Source: Flavobacterium gyeonganense (lineage in GTDB: Bacteria; Bacteroidota; Bacteroidia; Flavobacteriales; Flavobacteriaceae). From it: a DNA stretch of 64,000 nt. The position numbers were made by a program, and so were the translations under genes. The notes beneath the pieces were generated by a model. It was not told the origin of the DNA, did no database searches, and saw only the letters and a list, made by a program, of their open reading frames with translations. The stretch covers positions 992,001 to 1,056,000 of the forward strand of contig NZ_CP121112.1 in NCBI RefSeq assembly GCF_029625295.1, written 5' to 3'. Of the stretch, positions 37,072 to 46,700 are shown piece after piece; position 1 is the stretch's first letter, and every line of letters starts with the position of its first letter.

Positions 37072-38137
37072 ATGGAAATCAATATTCAACTAAAATCATT
37101 AGCCGATAAAATCAATCAGCTAAAAAACAAAATTGACACAGAAGAATCTACCAAACACGCTTTTGTTTTGCCCTTTATACACGTTCTCGGATACGATGCT
37201 TTTAATCCGCTTGAAGTTGTGCCTGAGTTTACTGCTGATCTTGGCTTAAAAAAAGGAGAAAAAGTAGATTATGCTATTTTTCAGAACGGCGAACCCATTA
37301 TAATTGTAGAATGCAAAAGCTGGAAAGAAAAACTGACCATTCATAATTCACAACTATTCCGCTATTTCCATGTTACCAAAACCAGATTCGCTCTTTTGAC
37401 AAATGGAATCAATTATCAGTTCTTTACCGACCTGGATGCTCCGAATAAAATGGATGAAAAACCATTTCTGGAATTTGACATCACGAGTCTTAAAGAAAAT
37501 ACGATTAATGAAATCACCAAATTTCACAAGTCTAATTTTAATGTCGATAATATTGTCAGCAATGCGAGCTCTTTAAAATATATCAAGGAAATCAAAAAGC
37601 AGATCAACGCAGAGCTTGAAAATCCATCCAATGATTTCACTAAGCTTTTTGCTAATAAAGTATACACCGGAAGATTAACTGAAAAAGTAGTGGATGAGTT
37701 TAAAGATTTGGTTCAGAAATCATTGAGTCAATACATAAACGACCGGATTAATGACCGACTGAATGCTGCACTTACGAAAGAAACAATCAAGCAGCAGGAT
37801 GAAGAAATCGTAATTCCTGAAGAAGAAGGCAAAATTGTAACCACTGAAGAAGAACTGGAAGCGTACAGAATTGTTGTGGCGATTTTGAGAAGAAAAAATT
37901 CCAATTAAGAGAATTGTACATCGGGACACTCAATCGTATTTCGGAATCCTTTTAGACGATAATAACCGTAAGCCACTGTGCAGACTGCATCTTAACGGAG
38001 GAAAAAAATACATCAGTCTTTTTAATGATAACAAAACAGAGTCAAAAACTGCCATTTTAGCCATCGAAGATATTTACCATTTTGAAAAAGAATTACTGGA
38101 TACTGTGGAAATTTATGATGGTCAGGCTCAGATGTGA
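37072..38137 (+). pseudogene. Type I restriction enzyme R N-terminal-like (PD-(D/E)xK) protein, frameshifted near the end
   Basis: The first frame gives 278 residues from ATG 37072. The nuclease core is visible: Asp66 (KVDYAIF), then Glu80 and Lys82 (IIIVECKSW), the PD-(D/E)xK pattern of the HSDR_N_2 family. The frame ends at 37908 because the A run 37893-37898 has one A too many. One A fewer gives KIPIKRIVHRDTQSYFGILL and so on to a stop at 38135-38137 (about 354 residues in all), with a C-terminal domain of unknown function. There are no helicase motifs or partner methylase, so it is not a full type I system. Confidence 0.82.
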
Positions 38138-38189
38138 ATATCATTTAAAAAGTGAATTTAAATCAAATTTTTAATTTAATAAATCAAAA

Positions 38190-38423
38190 ATGGAATATAA
38201 AGTAGTACCGTTTGTCGCCTCAATTGATCCCAAAAGAGGAACCACAAATCATGTAGCCGAACAATTAGAAAGTTTAATAAAAAATTTCACCAATCAGGGT
38301 TGGGAATATGTACGTTTAGAAAGTGTATCAACATTTGTACATCCAGAATCAGGGTGTTTTGGAATTGGAGCTCAGCCTGGTTTCACAACAAATAATCAAA
38401 TGGTTGTTTTTCAGAAAAAATGA
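38190..38423 (+). CDS. DUF4177-like small protein
   Basis: The 77-residue protein has the pattern YKVVPFVASI and TNQGWEYVRLES at the usual positions, as in DUF4177-like proteins, plus a Gly-rich middle (GCFGIGAQPG). It has no signal peptide. Its end overlaps the yidD start by 4 bases (ATGA), so translation is coupled. Function unknown. Confidence 0.7.
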   Translation: MEYKVVPFVASIDPKRGTTNHVAEQLESLIKNFTNQGWEYVRLESVSTFVHPESGCFGIGAQPGFTTNNQMVVFQKK

Positions 38424-38701
38424 AATATCTAATACTGTTCGTAATTCAAATATACTGGAAAGTAATACCTGCTTCTAAAAGAAAAAAATGCATTTTCAAA
38501 AAATCCTGCTCAAATTATGTTTTTGAAACCACTCAAAAAGAAGGTTTTATAAGCGGTTTAAAAGCATTCCGATTCCGATTCCAAAATTGCAGAGCTGGTT
38601 GTCAGGTTTTTAAAGATCCAGTAAATGGTAAAATCCAAATAATTCTTCCCTCTCAGATTATAGTTGAAAAAGAAGAAATGTCGGAAAGGTTAACTCATTG
38701 A
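38420..38701 (+). CDS. yidD: YidD-like membrane protein insertion factor
   Basis: The 93-residue protein has a short N-terminal hydrophobic stretch and the conserved Cys pattern of the YidD family (PF01809): CIFKKSCSNYVFETTQKEG and NCRAGC. The usual P-x-C-R-x-x-P-T-C-S-x-Y core is altered to CIFKKSCSNY, which is an atypical member. Classical yidD lies by rnpA/yidC; here it overlaps a DUF4177-like gene, so a special role is possible. Confidence 0.8.
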   Translation: MKYLILFVIQIYWKVIPASKRKKCIFKKSCSNYVFETTQKEGFISGLKAFRFRFQNCRAGCQVFKDPVNGKIQIILPSQIIVEKEEMSERLTH

Positions 38702-38796
38702 AAACAAAAGGAATAAATCAAGTATAAATACTCATTTTAAAATACCAAATTATATTTAAATTTATTCCATTGACGAAGTGTAAAACCACGTCGCCC

Positions 38797-39207
38797 ATGC
38801 TGAAAAACTACTCCATCCTGTCCTTGGTATTATTAATATTTTCCTGCAAAAAAGCTGATGCTCCTCCATCTCCGCAAATCAATTCTTTTTACAAAAAAGT
38901 AATCTCGGCAGATGACCGCAAAACAATAACACCCGAAGAAGCCAAAACGTTTCATGTTGACAAAACGTATCAATACGAATACAGAACCGGATATTCAGGA
39001 CATTATGAGTATAATTATGATGTAAAAGGAGTTAATAGTAAAGGCGATTCGGTTTTTGGGAATATTAATGTCGAAGGAAAATACGGTGCTGGAATTTTAA
39101 TAAACGACAGCATTAGAGATATCGAAATTAATACAGAGTGGATTTCTTACGGAAAGCTAAAAGGTTATGATAAAAAAAGAAACGAATATTATTTAATGGT
39201 CAAATAA
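38797..39207 (+). CDS. Hypothetical lipoprotein
   Basis: Start ATG 38797 is chosen over an in-frame upstream TTG at 38770, because it gives a good lipoprotein signal (LSLVLLIFSCKK). The 136-residue mature part is rich in Tyr/Gly (YEYRTGYSGHYEYNYDVKG), which suggests short beta strands. I know no family. Confidence 0.65.
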   Translation: MLKNYSILSLVLLIFSCKKADAPPSPQINSFYKKVISADDRKTITPEEAKTFHVDKTYQYEYRTGYSGHYEYNYDVKGVNSKGDSVFGNINVEGKYGAGILINDSIRDIEINTEWISYGKLKGYDKKRNEYYLMVK

Positions 39208-39220
39208 ACAAACACTTCAC

Positions 39221-39436
39221 ATGAAATATAACTTATTATTAATTCTCATGGTTGTTTTACTTTCTTCTTTTCAACCTGTCGAGAGCAGTGTTTTTATATG
39301 CGGGCCAAGAGGTGCTAAAAAATATCACTATTCTGAAAATTGCCGCGGACTTACTGCCTGCAGGCATGAAATTATAAAAACCTCGCTGAAACAGGCACAG
39401 GGTTATGGGCTCACACTTTGCGGTTGGGAAGATTAA
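39221..39436 (+). CDS. Small secreted Cys-containing protein
   Basis: The 71-residue protein has a signal peptide (about 22 residues, ends VESS). The mature part has four Cys (FICGPRGAKKYHYSENC, GLTACRHE, LTLCGWED) and resembles short nuclease- or metal-binding peptides of Bacteroidota with a Y-H-x-x-x-x-C pattern. Function unknown. It starts 13 bases after the previous lipoprotein gene. Confidence 0.65.
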   Translation: MKYNLLLILMVVLLSSFQPVESSVFICGPRGAKKYHYSENCRGLTACRHEIIKTSLKQAQGYGLTLCGWED

Positions 39437-39443
39437 AAACAAG

Positions 39444-39473
39444 AACCTCCCAGAATATATCTGAGAGGTTTAT
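39444..39473. terminator. Bidirectional terminator-like hairpin
   Basis: AACCTC...CAG pairs with CTG...GAGGTT around a seven-base loop, between convergent genes. A T-rich tract on the minus side suits the VOC gene. Confidence 0.65.
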
Positions 39474-39486
39474 AGCTAATAGAATA

Positions 39487-39897
39487 CTAAGCTGGTTCCC
39501 AAAGTTCAATTTTATTTCCTTCAGCATCCATAATATGCACAAATTTCCCGTAATCGTAAGTTGCAATATCATCCAGTATAGTTACCCCATTTTCTGTAAG
39601 CTGAGCTATTAATCCTTCAATGTTCTGAACGCGATAATTAATCATAAAATCTTTTTTCGACGGAGAAAAATAGTCATCTCCTTTTTTGAAAGGACTCCAT
39701 TGAAGCGAGTTTATTTCTTCTGGTTTGTTGAGATCCCTGGATTCAAAACTGGAAGTACCCCAGTCACTGATTTCAAAACCTAAATTTTTGGCATACCAGT
39801 CTTTGGTTTTCTGCGGATCATCAGAAAAGAAAAAAATCCCGCCAATTCCTGTAACCTTTGGTATTAAATTATCTGCATTACTTTTTTGATCTTCCAT
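39487..39897 (-). CDS. VOC family protein
   Basis: The 136-residue protein shows GIGGIFFFSDDPQKTKDWYAKNLGFEI at its start and FVHIMDAEGNKIELWEPA at its end, with the Glu of the VOC active site. It is a two-module glyoxalase-fold protein and its substrate is not visible. It is monocistronic, with its own terminator-like hairpin downstream. Confidence 0.85.
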   Translation of the reverse strand: MEDQKSNADNLIPKVTGIGGIFFFSDDPQKTKDWYAKNLGFEISDWGTSSFESRDLNKPEEINSLQWSPFKKGDDYFSPSKKDFMINYRVQNIEGLIAQLTENGVTILDDIATYDYGKFVHIMDAEGNKIELWEPA

Positions 39898-40020
39898 ATT
39901 TATTGTTTTGAGTTAGTCAAAATCTAAACTAATATAATCAAAATCAATTATATATTACTTTATTTAAAAACAAAAATCTTATCTAAACTACTTAATTTTA
40001 ATTCCGTTTTATAAACAAAA

Positions 40021-40058
40021 AAAAACGGAAATAACTGATATATGTTATTTCCGTTTTT
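40021..40058. terminator. Bidirectional terminator
   Basis: A perfect 15-base stem, AAAAACGGAAATAAC with GTTATTTCCGTTTTT, has an eight-base loop. It is downstream of the minus-strand lipocalin-like gene. Confidence 0.88.
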
Positions 40059-40092
40059 AATACTAATTCAAATAAATGTTTTTGATCAAAGA

Positions 40093-40515
40093 TTATCTTT
40101 TATAAACTGTAATGATACCAGTCGTTTTGTCTTTTAATTTCAACTCTTTATTAGTAAGGTTCATGATATCGCTAACAGTGCTAATAGCACCCATAGTAAT
40201 AGTTAAATCATTATGAGATCTTACGTAAGTTCCAGTTGTTTCAGTTTTGTTACACTCTGAACCGCTATAGTCTCCTATAACTGCAACATTGCTCAACTTT
40301 AATTCTAAATAATCTTTGGAACACCCACTTTGATTTTGCGGTGCATCAACTAACGTTTCATTTCCATTAGAATCTGCTGTACCAACCTGGCTTAACTCAT
40401 ACTTACCCTGAATTGGTACAATTGTTTCTCCGTCATTGTCATCATTGCTGCAAGATGTTGTTGCGAATAATCCAAAACTTAAGGCTAATACGTATAAAAA
40501 ATTTCTAGTTTTCAT
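40093..40515 (-). CDS. Lipocalin-like lipoprotein
   Basis: The 140-residue protein has a lipoprotein signal (FGLFATTSCSNDD) and a small beta-rich body with IQGKYELSQVG, LELKLSNVAVIGDYSG and GTYVRSHNDLTI, like the lipocalin-like domain proteins common in Bacteroidota. It has two Cys pairs (SGCSK, SECNK). Ligand unknown. Confidence 0.75.
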   Translation of the reverse strand: MKTRNFLYVLALSFGLFATTSCSNDDNDGETIVPIQGKYELSQVGTADSNGNETLVDAPQNQSGCSKDYLELKLSNVAVIGDYSGSECNKTETTGTYVRSHNDLTITMGAISTVSDIMNLTNKELKLKDKTTGIITVYKR

Positions 40516-40670
40516 GTTTTTTGTTTTTAAAAATTATAATTTGATTTTATTTTACGAATTTACATTCGATGCGATTCAAATCTGTTTCATAATTTTCAAA
40601 ATAATTTACATAATTGATGTTTTAGTGATAAAAAAATACATTAAAACTAATTATACTACGAATTAAACAA

Positions 40671-40702
40671 AAAACCTTCTAAAATAACTTTCAGAAGGTT
40701 TT
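40671..40702. terminator. Terminator-like hairpin
   Basis: AAAACCTTCT pairs with AGAAGGTTTT over 12 bases, between the lipocalin-like gene (upstream side) and the VOC gene that ends at 40777 on the minus strand. Confidence 0.75.
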
Positions 40703-40776
40703 AATTGAGAAGAGTTTTCTGTTAATTCATGCTCCAAATTTTGGATTCATAGTTTTTTTTGAGCTCTCGTATCCAC

Positions 40777-41166
40777 TTATATGACATAACCAATTTCCCA
40801 AATGTGTCCAAAAGGATCTTTTAGTTTCCCTATTCGCCAGTCTTCTTCTGTAGTCATGGGGCATATTGCTGTAGCACCAAATTTTAAAGCCTGGTCAAAC
40901 AACTCATCTGCATTTTGGGTTGTAAGGATCAATCTGACAGGACTATTAAACTCTACATTAGGACTTATGTTTCCAAACTCCGGCTCTTCATCTCCAATAA
41001 AAAAGGAAGCATTTTCAAGGACTAATTCAGCACTTAATTTTCCGTTTGGCAATTCAAACTTTGCTTTTACCGTTGCATCAAAAGCAGAAACATAAAAATC
41101 AAGAGCTTTTTTACCATTATTTACAGTAAGAAAAGGTTTTATACTTATTGTTGTGTTAAGTGCCAT
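40777..41166 (-). CDS. VOC family protein, PhnB type
   Basis: The 129-residue protein has the start ISIKPFLTVNNGKKALDFYVSAF, the middle AELVLENASFFIGDE and the end EDWRIGKLKDPFGHIWEIGYVI of the PhnB-like subgroup. Function not known; the fold binds metals or small molecules. It is monocistronic. Confidence 0.87.
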   Translation of the reverse strand: MALNTTISIKPFLTVNNGKKALDFYVSAFDATVKAKFELPNGKLSAELVLENASFFIGDEEPEFGNISPNVEFNSPVRLILTTQNADELFDQALKFGATAICPMTTEEDWRIGKLKDPFGHIWEIGYVI

Positions 41167-41376
41167 TTATAATGAATTTTATTGTTATCTGTTATTTTTA
41201 AAAACTCCATTAATCTGTTGGATTAGCAATGAATAAACTATCATTTTTAAAATATAATGGGTTGATTAAAGGGTGCTCATTCATATACTGTTTATCTGAC
41301 AACATAAAAATATTTTTTAGTGTTTGATTAATTACTCTGTAACCTTAACTCTAATTGGATATTTTATATTAAATAA

Positions 41377-42060
41377 TCAATACTCATTATATTGAAATGT
41401 TGATTTACCTTTCCCACTCTCAATTGATATTTTATTTTTATGAGAATTAACACCAATGCATTTAAATGAGTAATAAACTTCAACTTTTTTAATTGGATTT
41501 TCGATAACATTTATACTGTCAATAATAAAACTAAAATTTTTAGGTGAAATTTTATTTTCAAATTTATATGAATCATACTCGTAAATATCGTTGTCAATAT
41601 TATATAAATTTTGATATTTAACCCAAACATTATGCACTTTTTCAATTGGCTTATTTTCTTGATAATAGACAAAAGTATTTCTATCAAAAAAATGAACAAA
41701 ATCAGCAAAACTTTTATATCTATAATTATTTCCTGAATTTAATTTAGCTTTTGACTCTAACAATCTAAAAGAAACGAATGCACTCTTTTCAACATTATTT
41801 TCTTTCAGTTTATAGGCAATTTGATATTGTATATAACTCGAGTCATTTGGATTTGAAACTATACTTGCAGAATAACCTTTACTAAATACATTTGTACTTA
41901 CTAAAAATTTTCCATCAAATTTTCCCAGAATATAATCATTATAATTTTTTAAAGTGTCTAATGCTGTTGCATAATTATCATCAGGACCAGAATACATTGG
42001 CTCATTACAACAAGATGTCAATAAACCTAATAGCGTTATTAAAAATATAAGTTTTCTCAT
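41377..42060 (-). CDS. Hypothetical lipoprotein
   Basis: The 227-residue protein has a clear lipoprotein signal (LITLLGLLTSCC) with two adjacent Cys. The rest is rich in Tyr and Asn and probably beta-rich, with no recognisable domain. Its base composition is very AT-rich and its nearest neighbours are unrelated. Confidence 0.7.
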   Translation of the reverse strand: MRKLIFLITLLGLLTSCCNEPMYSGPDDNYATALDTLKNYNDYILGKFDGKFLVSTNVFSKGYSASIVSNPNDSSYIQYQIAYKLKENNVEKSAFVSFRLLESKAKLNSGNNYRYKSFADFVHFFDRNTFVYYQENKPIEKVHNVWVKYQNLYNIDNDIYEYDSYKFENKISPKNFSFIIDSINVIENPIKKVEVYYSFKCIGVNSHKNKISIESGKGKSTFQYNEY

Positions 42061-42233
42061 GATTTATTTTAATTTTGGTTATTTATAATTGCTTATAACA
42101 GATCTAAAATGTCTTCTAAATCTCAGAATACAATAGTATAGCTACTAAGGCAACTATTATTGTTAAAATATTATAGTAATATTTATACTACAAGATTCGT
42201 GCCGCAAATTCTGTCCAAAATCTTTCAAAAAAA

Positions 42234-42267
42234 AACCTCCCGAAAATTATAACTTTTCCGGGAGGTT
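42234..42267. terminator. Terminator of the efflux operon
   Basis: AACCTCCCG pairs with CGGGAGGTT across an AT-rich loop, just downstream of the minus-strand outer membrane factor gene. Confidence 0.85.
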
Positions 42268-42299
42268 CAATCCTACAACTATTAATAAAAAAAATGATA

Positions 42300-43739
42300 T
42301 TATTTCCAGCCACCGCCTAAGTCTTTGTAGACATAGACTGCTGCGTTGAGCTGTTCTTTTTTGGTGTCTATCAATTCTAATTTTGATTCTAAAGCATCAC
42401 GCTGTGTCATCAAAACTTCGAAATAATCTACTCTTGCCGATTTAAACAAATCATTCGAAACCTCAATCGATTTATTTAAGGCATCAACCTGCTGTGATTT
42501 TAAGTCGTAGCTTTTTTGTAAATTATCAATTTTAGAAAGCTGATTCGAAACTTCCAGATAGGCATTCAAGATCGTACGGTCGTAGTTGTACAACGCCTGA
42601 AGCTGTCTGGCATTGGCACTTGAAAACTCTGCTTTGATAGCATTTCTGTTGATCAGCGGTGCTGCAAGATCTCCTGCCAGCGAGTACAAGATAGATTCCG
42701 GAAACGTAAACAAATAAGACGGTTTAAAAGCCTGTACACCAAATGCTGCCGAAATATCCAATGAAGGATAAAACTCGGCACGGGCTACTTTTACATCTAA
42801 TTTGGCCGCTACCAATTCTAATTCGGCTTGTTTCACATCGGGACGGTTCATCAATAACTGAGATGGAATTCCGGATTTTACTTCTGCAGGCAATAAAGTT
42901 AAAAAGTTAGTGTTCGTTCTCTTCACTTCCTGTGGATATCTTCCTAATAAGAAATTTATTTTATTCTCATTTTCTTTAATTTTCTGAAGAATATCAAACT
43001 CTAAACTTTTAGAAGTCAAAACCTCAGCCTGAAATTTCTGCACGCCAAGTTCTGTAGCTCTGGCAGCCTGCTTTTGAATTTTTACAATTTCTAAAGCATT
43101 TGTCTGCAATTCGATAGTCTGTTTTACAATATCAAGCTGACTGTCTAAAGCTAATAATTCGTAATACGAATCGGCTACCTCAGCAATCAGATTGGTGATC
43201 ACAAAGTTTTTGCCTTCTACAGTTGCCAGATAGCGGTTTAGTGCCGCTTTTTTAGAATTGCGCAATTTTTTCCAGATATCTACTTCCCAATTAGCATAAG
43301 CAGCAATGGTAAAATCTCCTAAAGGATCTGGCATTTCTACACCTGGTTTAATTTCTGTAGTGGCATCACCCGCACCCTGACTGGTGTAGCGCCCTACTTT
43401 TTCTACTCCTGCTCCTGCGCGTACACCTACAGATGGCAGTAAAAGTCCTTTTTTAACACGAATATCATTTTTTGCAATTTCGATTTCCTGCAAAGTAATG
43501 TTTAGTTCCTGATTGTTTTTTAAGGCTGTATCAATTAAGTCAATCAGATTTTGATCCTTAAAAAATGTTCTCCACTTCATGGACCCCGTATTGACTGTAT
43601 CCAGATTTTTGACTGCTCCAAAAGATTCCGGAACAGGAGAACTTGCCGTTGCAGTCTCGGCTACAGGGGCTTTACAGCCCACTACAGCAAGACAAAGACC
43701 TAATGCAATACTATATTGATATGCTTTGAATTTATACAT
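42300..43739 (-). CDS. RND efflux outer membrane lipoprotein (TolC/OprM family)
   Basis: Start ATG 43739 is preferred over the ORF start at 43751, because it gives the better lipoprotein signal (LGLCLAVVGCKAPV). The protein is about 479 residues. It shows NodT-family features: WRTFFKDQNLIDLIDTALKN, NWEVDIWKKLRNSKKAALNR, LLMNRPDVKQAELELVAA and the C-terminal YVYKDLGGGWK. It forms the outer membrane channel for the pump encoded immediately upstream, whose stop codon it overlaps. Confidence 0.93.
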   Translation of the reverse strand: MYKFKAYQYSIALGLCLAVVGCKAPVAETATASSPVPESFGAVKNLDTVNTGSMKWRTFFKDQNLIDLIDTALKNNQELNITLQEIEIAKNDIRVKKGLLLPSVGVRAGAGVEKVGRYTSQGAGDATTEIKPGVEMPDPLGDFTIAAYANWEVDIWKKLRNSKKAALNRYLATVEGKNFVITNLIAEVADSYYELLALDSQLDIVKQTIELQTNALEIVKIQKQAARATELGVQKFQAEVLTSKSLEFDILQKIKENENKINFLLGRYPQEVKRTNTNFLTLLPAEVKSGIPSQLLMNRPDVKQAELELVAAKLDVKVARAEFYPSLDISAAFGVQAFKPSYLFTFPESILYSLAGDLAAPLINRNAIKAEFSSANARQLQALYNYDRTILNAYLEVSNQLSKIDNLQKSYDLKSQQVDALNKSIEVSNDLFKSARVDYFEVLMTQRDALESKLELIDTKKEQLNAAVYVYKDLGGGWK

Positions 43740-46700
43740 GATTGTTGTCAATTTCTTCAGTTAATGGATTTTCTTCTTCATGTTTTACCAGTTTATGCTT
43801 CTCGGCAATTTTAGCAAAGATGTAATACAAGCCCGGAATTACGAATACTCCGCAAATCGTCCCGATTAACATACCTCCTGCTGCTGCAGTACCAATAGTT
43901 CGGTTACCAATTTTTCCCGGACCAGTGGCAAAAACAAGCGGTATTAGTCCGGCAATAAATGCGAATGAAGTCATCAAAATAGGACGGAACCTTGCCTTTG
44001 CACCTTCCATCGCAGCTTCTAAAACCGTTTTGCCTGCAGCATGTCTCTGGATTGCAAACTCTACAATCAATACGGCATTTTTACCTAATAATCCAATAAG
44101 CATAACCATCGCTACCTGCGCATAAATGTTGTTTTCTAATCCTGCAATCTGCAGTAAAAGGAAAGCACCAAAAATACCGGCAGGAAGAGAAAGAATTACT
44201 GATAATGGCAGAATAAAACTTTCGTACTGAGCTGCAAGAACCAGGTATACGAATCCTAAACAAATTAAGAATACCCAGATTGCCTGATTACCTTGTGCTA
44301 CCTCATCGGCAGAGATTCCCGCCCAGTCAATATCATATCCTCTTGGTAATTTTTTCGCAGCTACTTCCTGAATCACCTTAATCGCAGTACCGGAACTGTA
44401 ACCTGCAGCCGGAGAACCACTGATCTGTGTAGAAGTGTACATATTATGACGTGTAATCTCTGAAAGTCCATATACTTTTTCCAGTTTCATAAAAGCAGAA
44501 TACGGCACCATCTCATCACGATTGTTTTTCACATACAACTTCAAAATATCATCTGGCTGGGCACGATATTCCGGTGAAGCCTGAACGATTACTTTATAGT
44601 TAATTCCAAATTTGATAAAACTGATTTCATAATTACTACCCACAAGAGTCGACAGGGAATTCATGGCGTTTTCGATTGAAACCCCTTTCTGCTGTGCTAG
44701 GTCATTGTCTACTTTCATCATAAATTGAGGGAAACTGGCACTGTAAAAACTAAACACATTGGATAATTCAGGCTGTTTGTTTAATTCAGCCACAAAATCG
44801 TTGTTTACCTGCTCCATTCTCTTATAATCCCCAGAGCCTGTTTTATCTAACAAACGAAGCTCAAATCCTCCGGCAGCTCCATAACCAGGTACAGCTGGCG
44901 GTTGGAAAAACTCGATATTAGCTCCTGCGATATCTTTGCATTCTTCCTCCATTTCATGCATAATCTCCAGAACAGATTCTTTTCTTTCACTCCAGTCTTT
45001 TAGATTCACCAAACAAGTACCTGAGTTTGCTCCTGTACCTTCTGAGAGGATTTCATAACCTGCTAATGAAGAAACCGATTTTACTCCATCAATATGTTCT
45101 GCAATTTTTTGAACTCTCTCTGCAATATTGTTGGTTCTTTCTAATGAAGATCCTGGTGGTGTCTGGATAACCGCATAAAACATTCCCTGGTCCTCATTTG
45201 GAATAAATCCGGAAGGCACGTTACTGCTTATTAACCATGTTCCGGCACAAAATCCTAAAAGCGCCACTATGGTAACCACCCTTCTGTTGACAATTTTACC
45301 TAATAAATTTTGGTACTTGCCCTGCGCCAGATTAAACTTGTTGTTGAAACCATCGATAAACCGGTCAGCAAGAGTTTTTTTCTTAGGTTTACCATGATTG
45401 TTTTTTAACATCATCGCACACAAAGCCGGAGTCAGGGTCAATGCCACAATACCCGAAAGAATAATTGCTGTGGCCATGGTAACTGAAAATTGTCTGTAGA
45501 ATACTCCAACAGGCCCCGACATAAACGCTACCGGAATAAATACTGCCGCCATAAGAAAAGTAATTGCAATGATTGCCCCCGCAATTTCGTGCATTGCTTT
45601 TTTAGTAGCCTTAAATGGCGACAGATGTTCTTCTTCCATCTTGGCGTGAACGGCTTCGATAACCACAATCGCATCATCGACGACGACCCCGATTGCTAAT
45701 ACCAAAGCAAATAAAGTAATTAAGTTCAGCGAAATATCGAAAAATGTCATGAACACAAAGGTACCTACCAGCGATACCGGAACCGCAATGGCCGGAATAA
45801 CCGTTGAACGCCAGTCTCCTAAGAAAAGAAAAACAACTAATCCTACCAGAATAAACGCTTCAACCAACGTGTGAATTACTTTTTCGATAGAAGCGTCAAG
45901 GAATTTAGAAACGTCATATGAAATTTCATAATCCATTCCTTTTGGAAATCTTTGCTTGATTTTTTCCAGCTTGGCTTTTACTTCTTCAATAACCTGATTG
46001 GCATTACTCCCAAAAGATTGTTTCAATACAATCGCAGCTGATGGTTTTCCGTTCAAATTCGAATAAATATCATACATCGAGCTTCCAAACTCTACTTTTG
46101 CAATATCTTTCAAACGTAAAAGCTCTCCGTTTGGATTTGATTTTACGACAATGTTCTCATATTGTTCTTTTGTAGTAAAACGGCCGGAATATTTCAATAC
46201 ATATTCAAATGCCTGAGAACGTTTTCCTGAACTTTCCCCTGTTTTACCCGGAGAAGCCTCCAAACTCTGACTTGATAAAGCTTCCATTACCTCGTCTGCA
46301 GAAATTTTATAAGCCAGCATACGATCCGGTTTCAGCCAGATACGCATGGCATATTCACGTGTTCCTAAGATATCTCCGGAACCAATACCGTTTACCCTTT
46401 TTAATTCAGAAAGTACGTTAATATCGGCATAGTTGTATAAAAACTTCATGTCGGTATTTGGGTCTGTACTGTAAAGGTTCACGTACATCAGCATACTTGG
46501 TACTTCTCTGGTAATTTTTATACCTTCACGAATTACCAAAGGAGGAAGTTTATTGGTAACAGAAGCCACACGGTTCTGAACGTTAATTGCCGCCTGGTTA
46601 GGATCTGTACCTAAGTTAAAAACTACTTTTATTGTTGCTTCACCATCGTTTCCGGCATCTGAAGCCATATATTTCATTCCGGGAACTCCGTTTAAGGCTC

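Noticed and set aside
37072..38137. A complete type I restriction-modification system
   Set aside because: Only the N-terminal nuclease-like domain is present, with no helicase motifs, HsdM or HsdS nearby.
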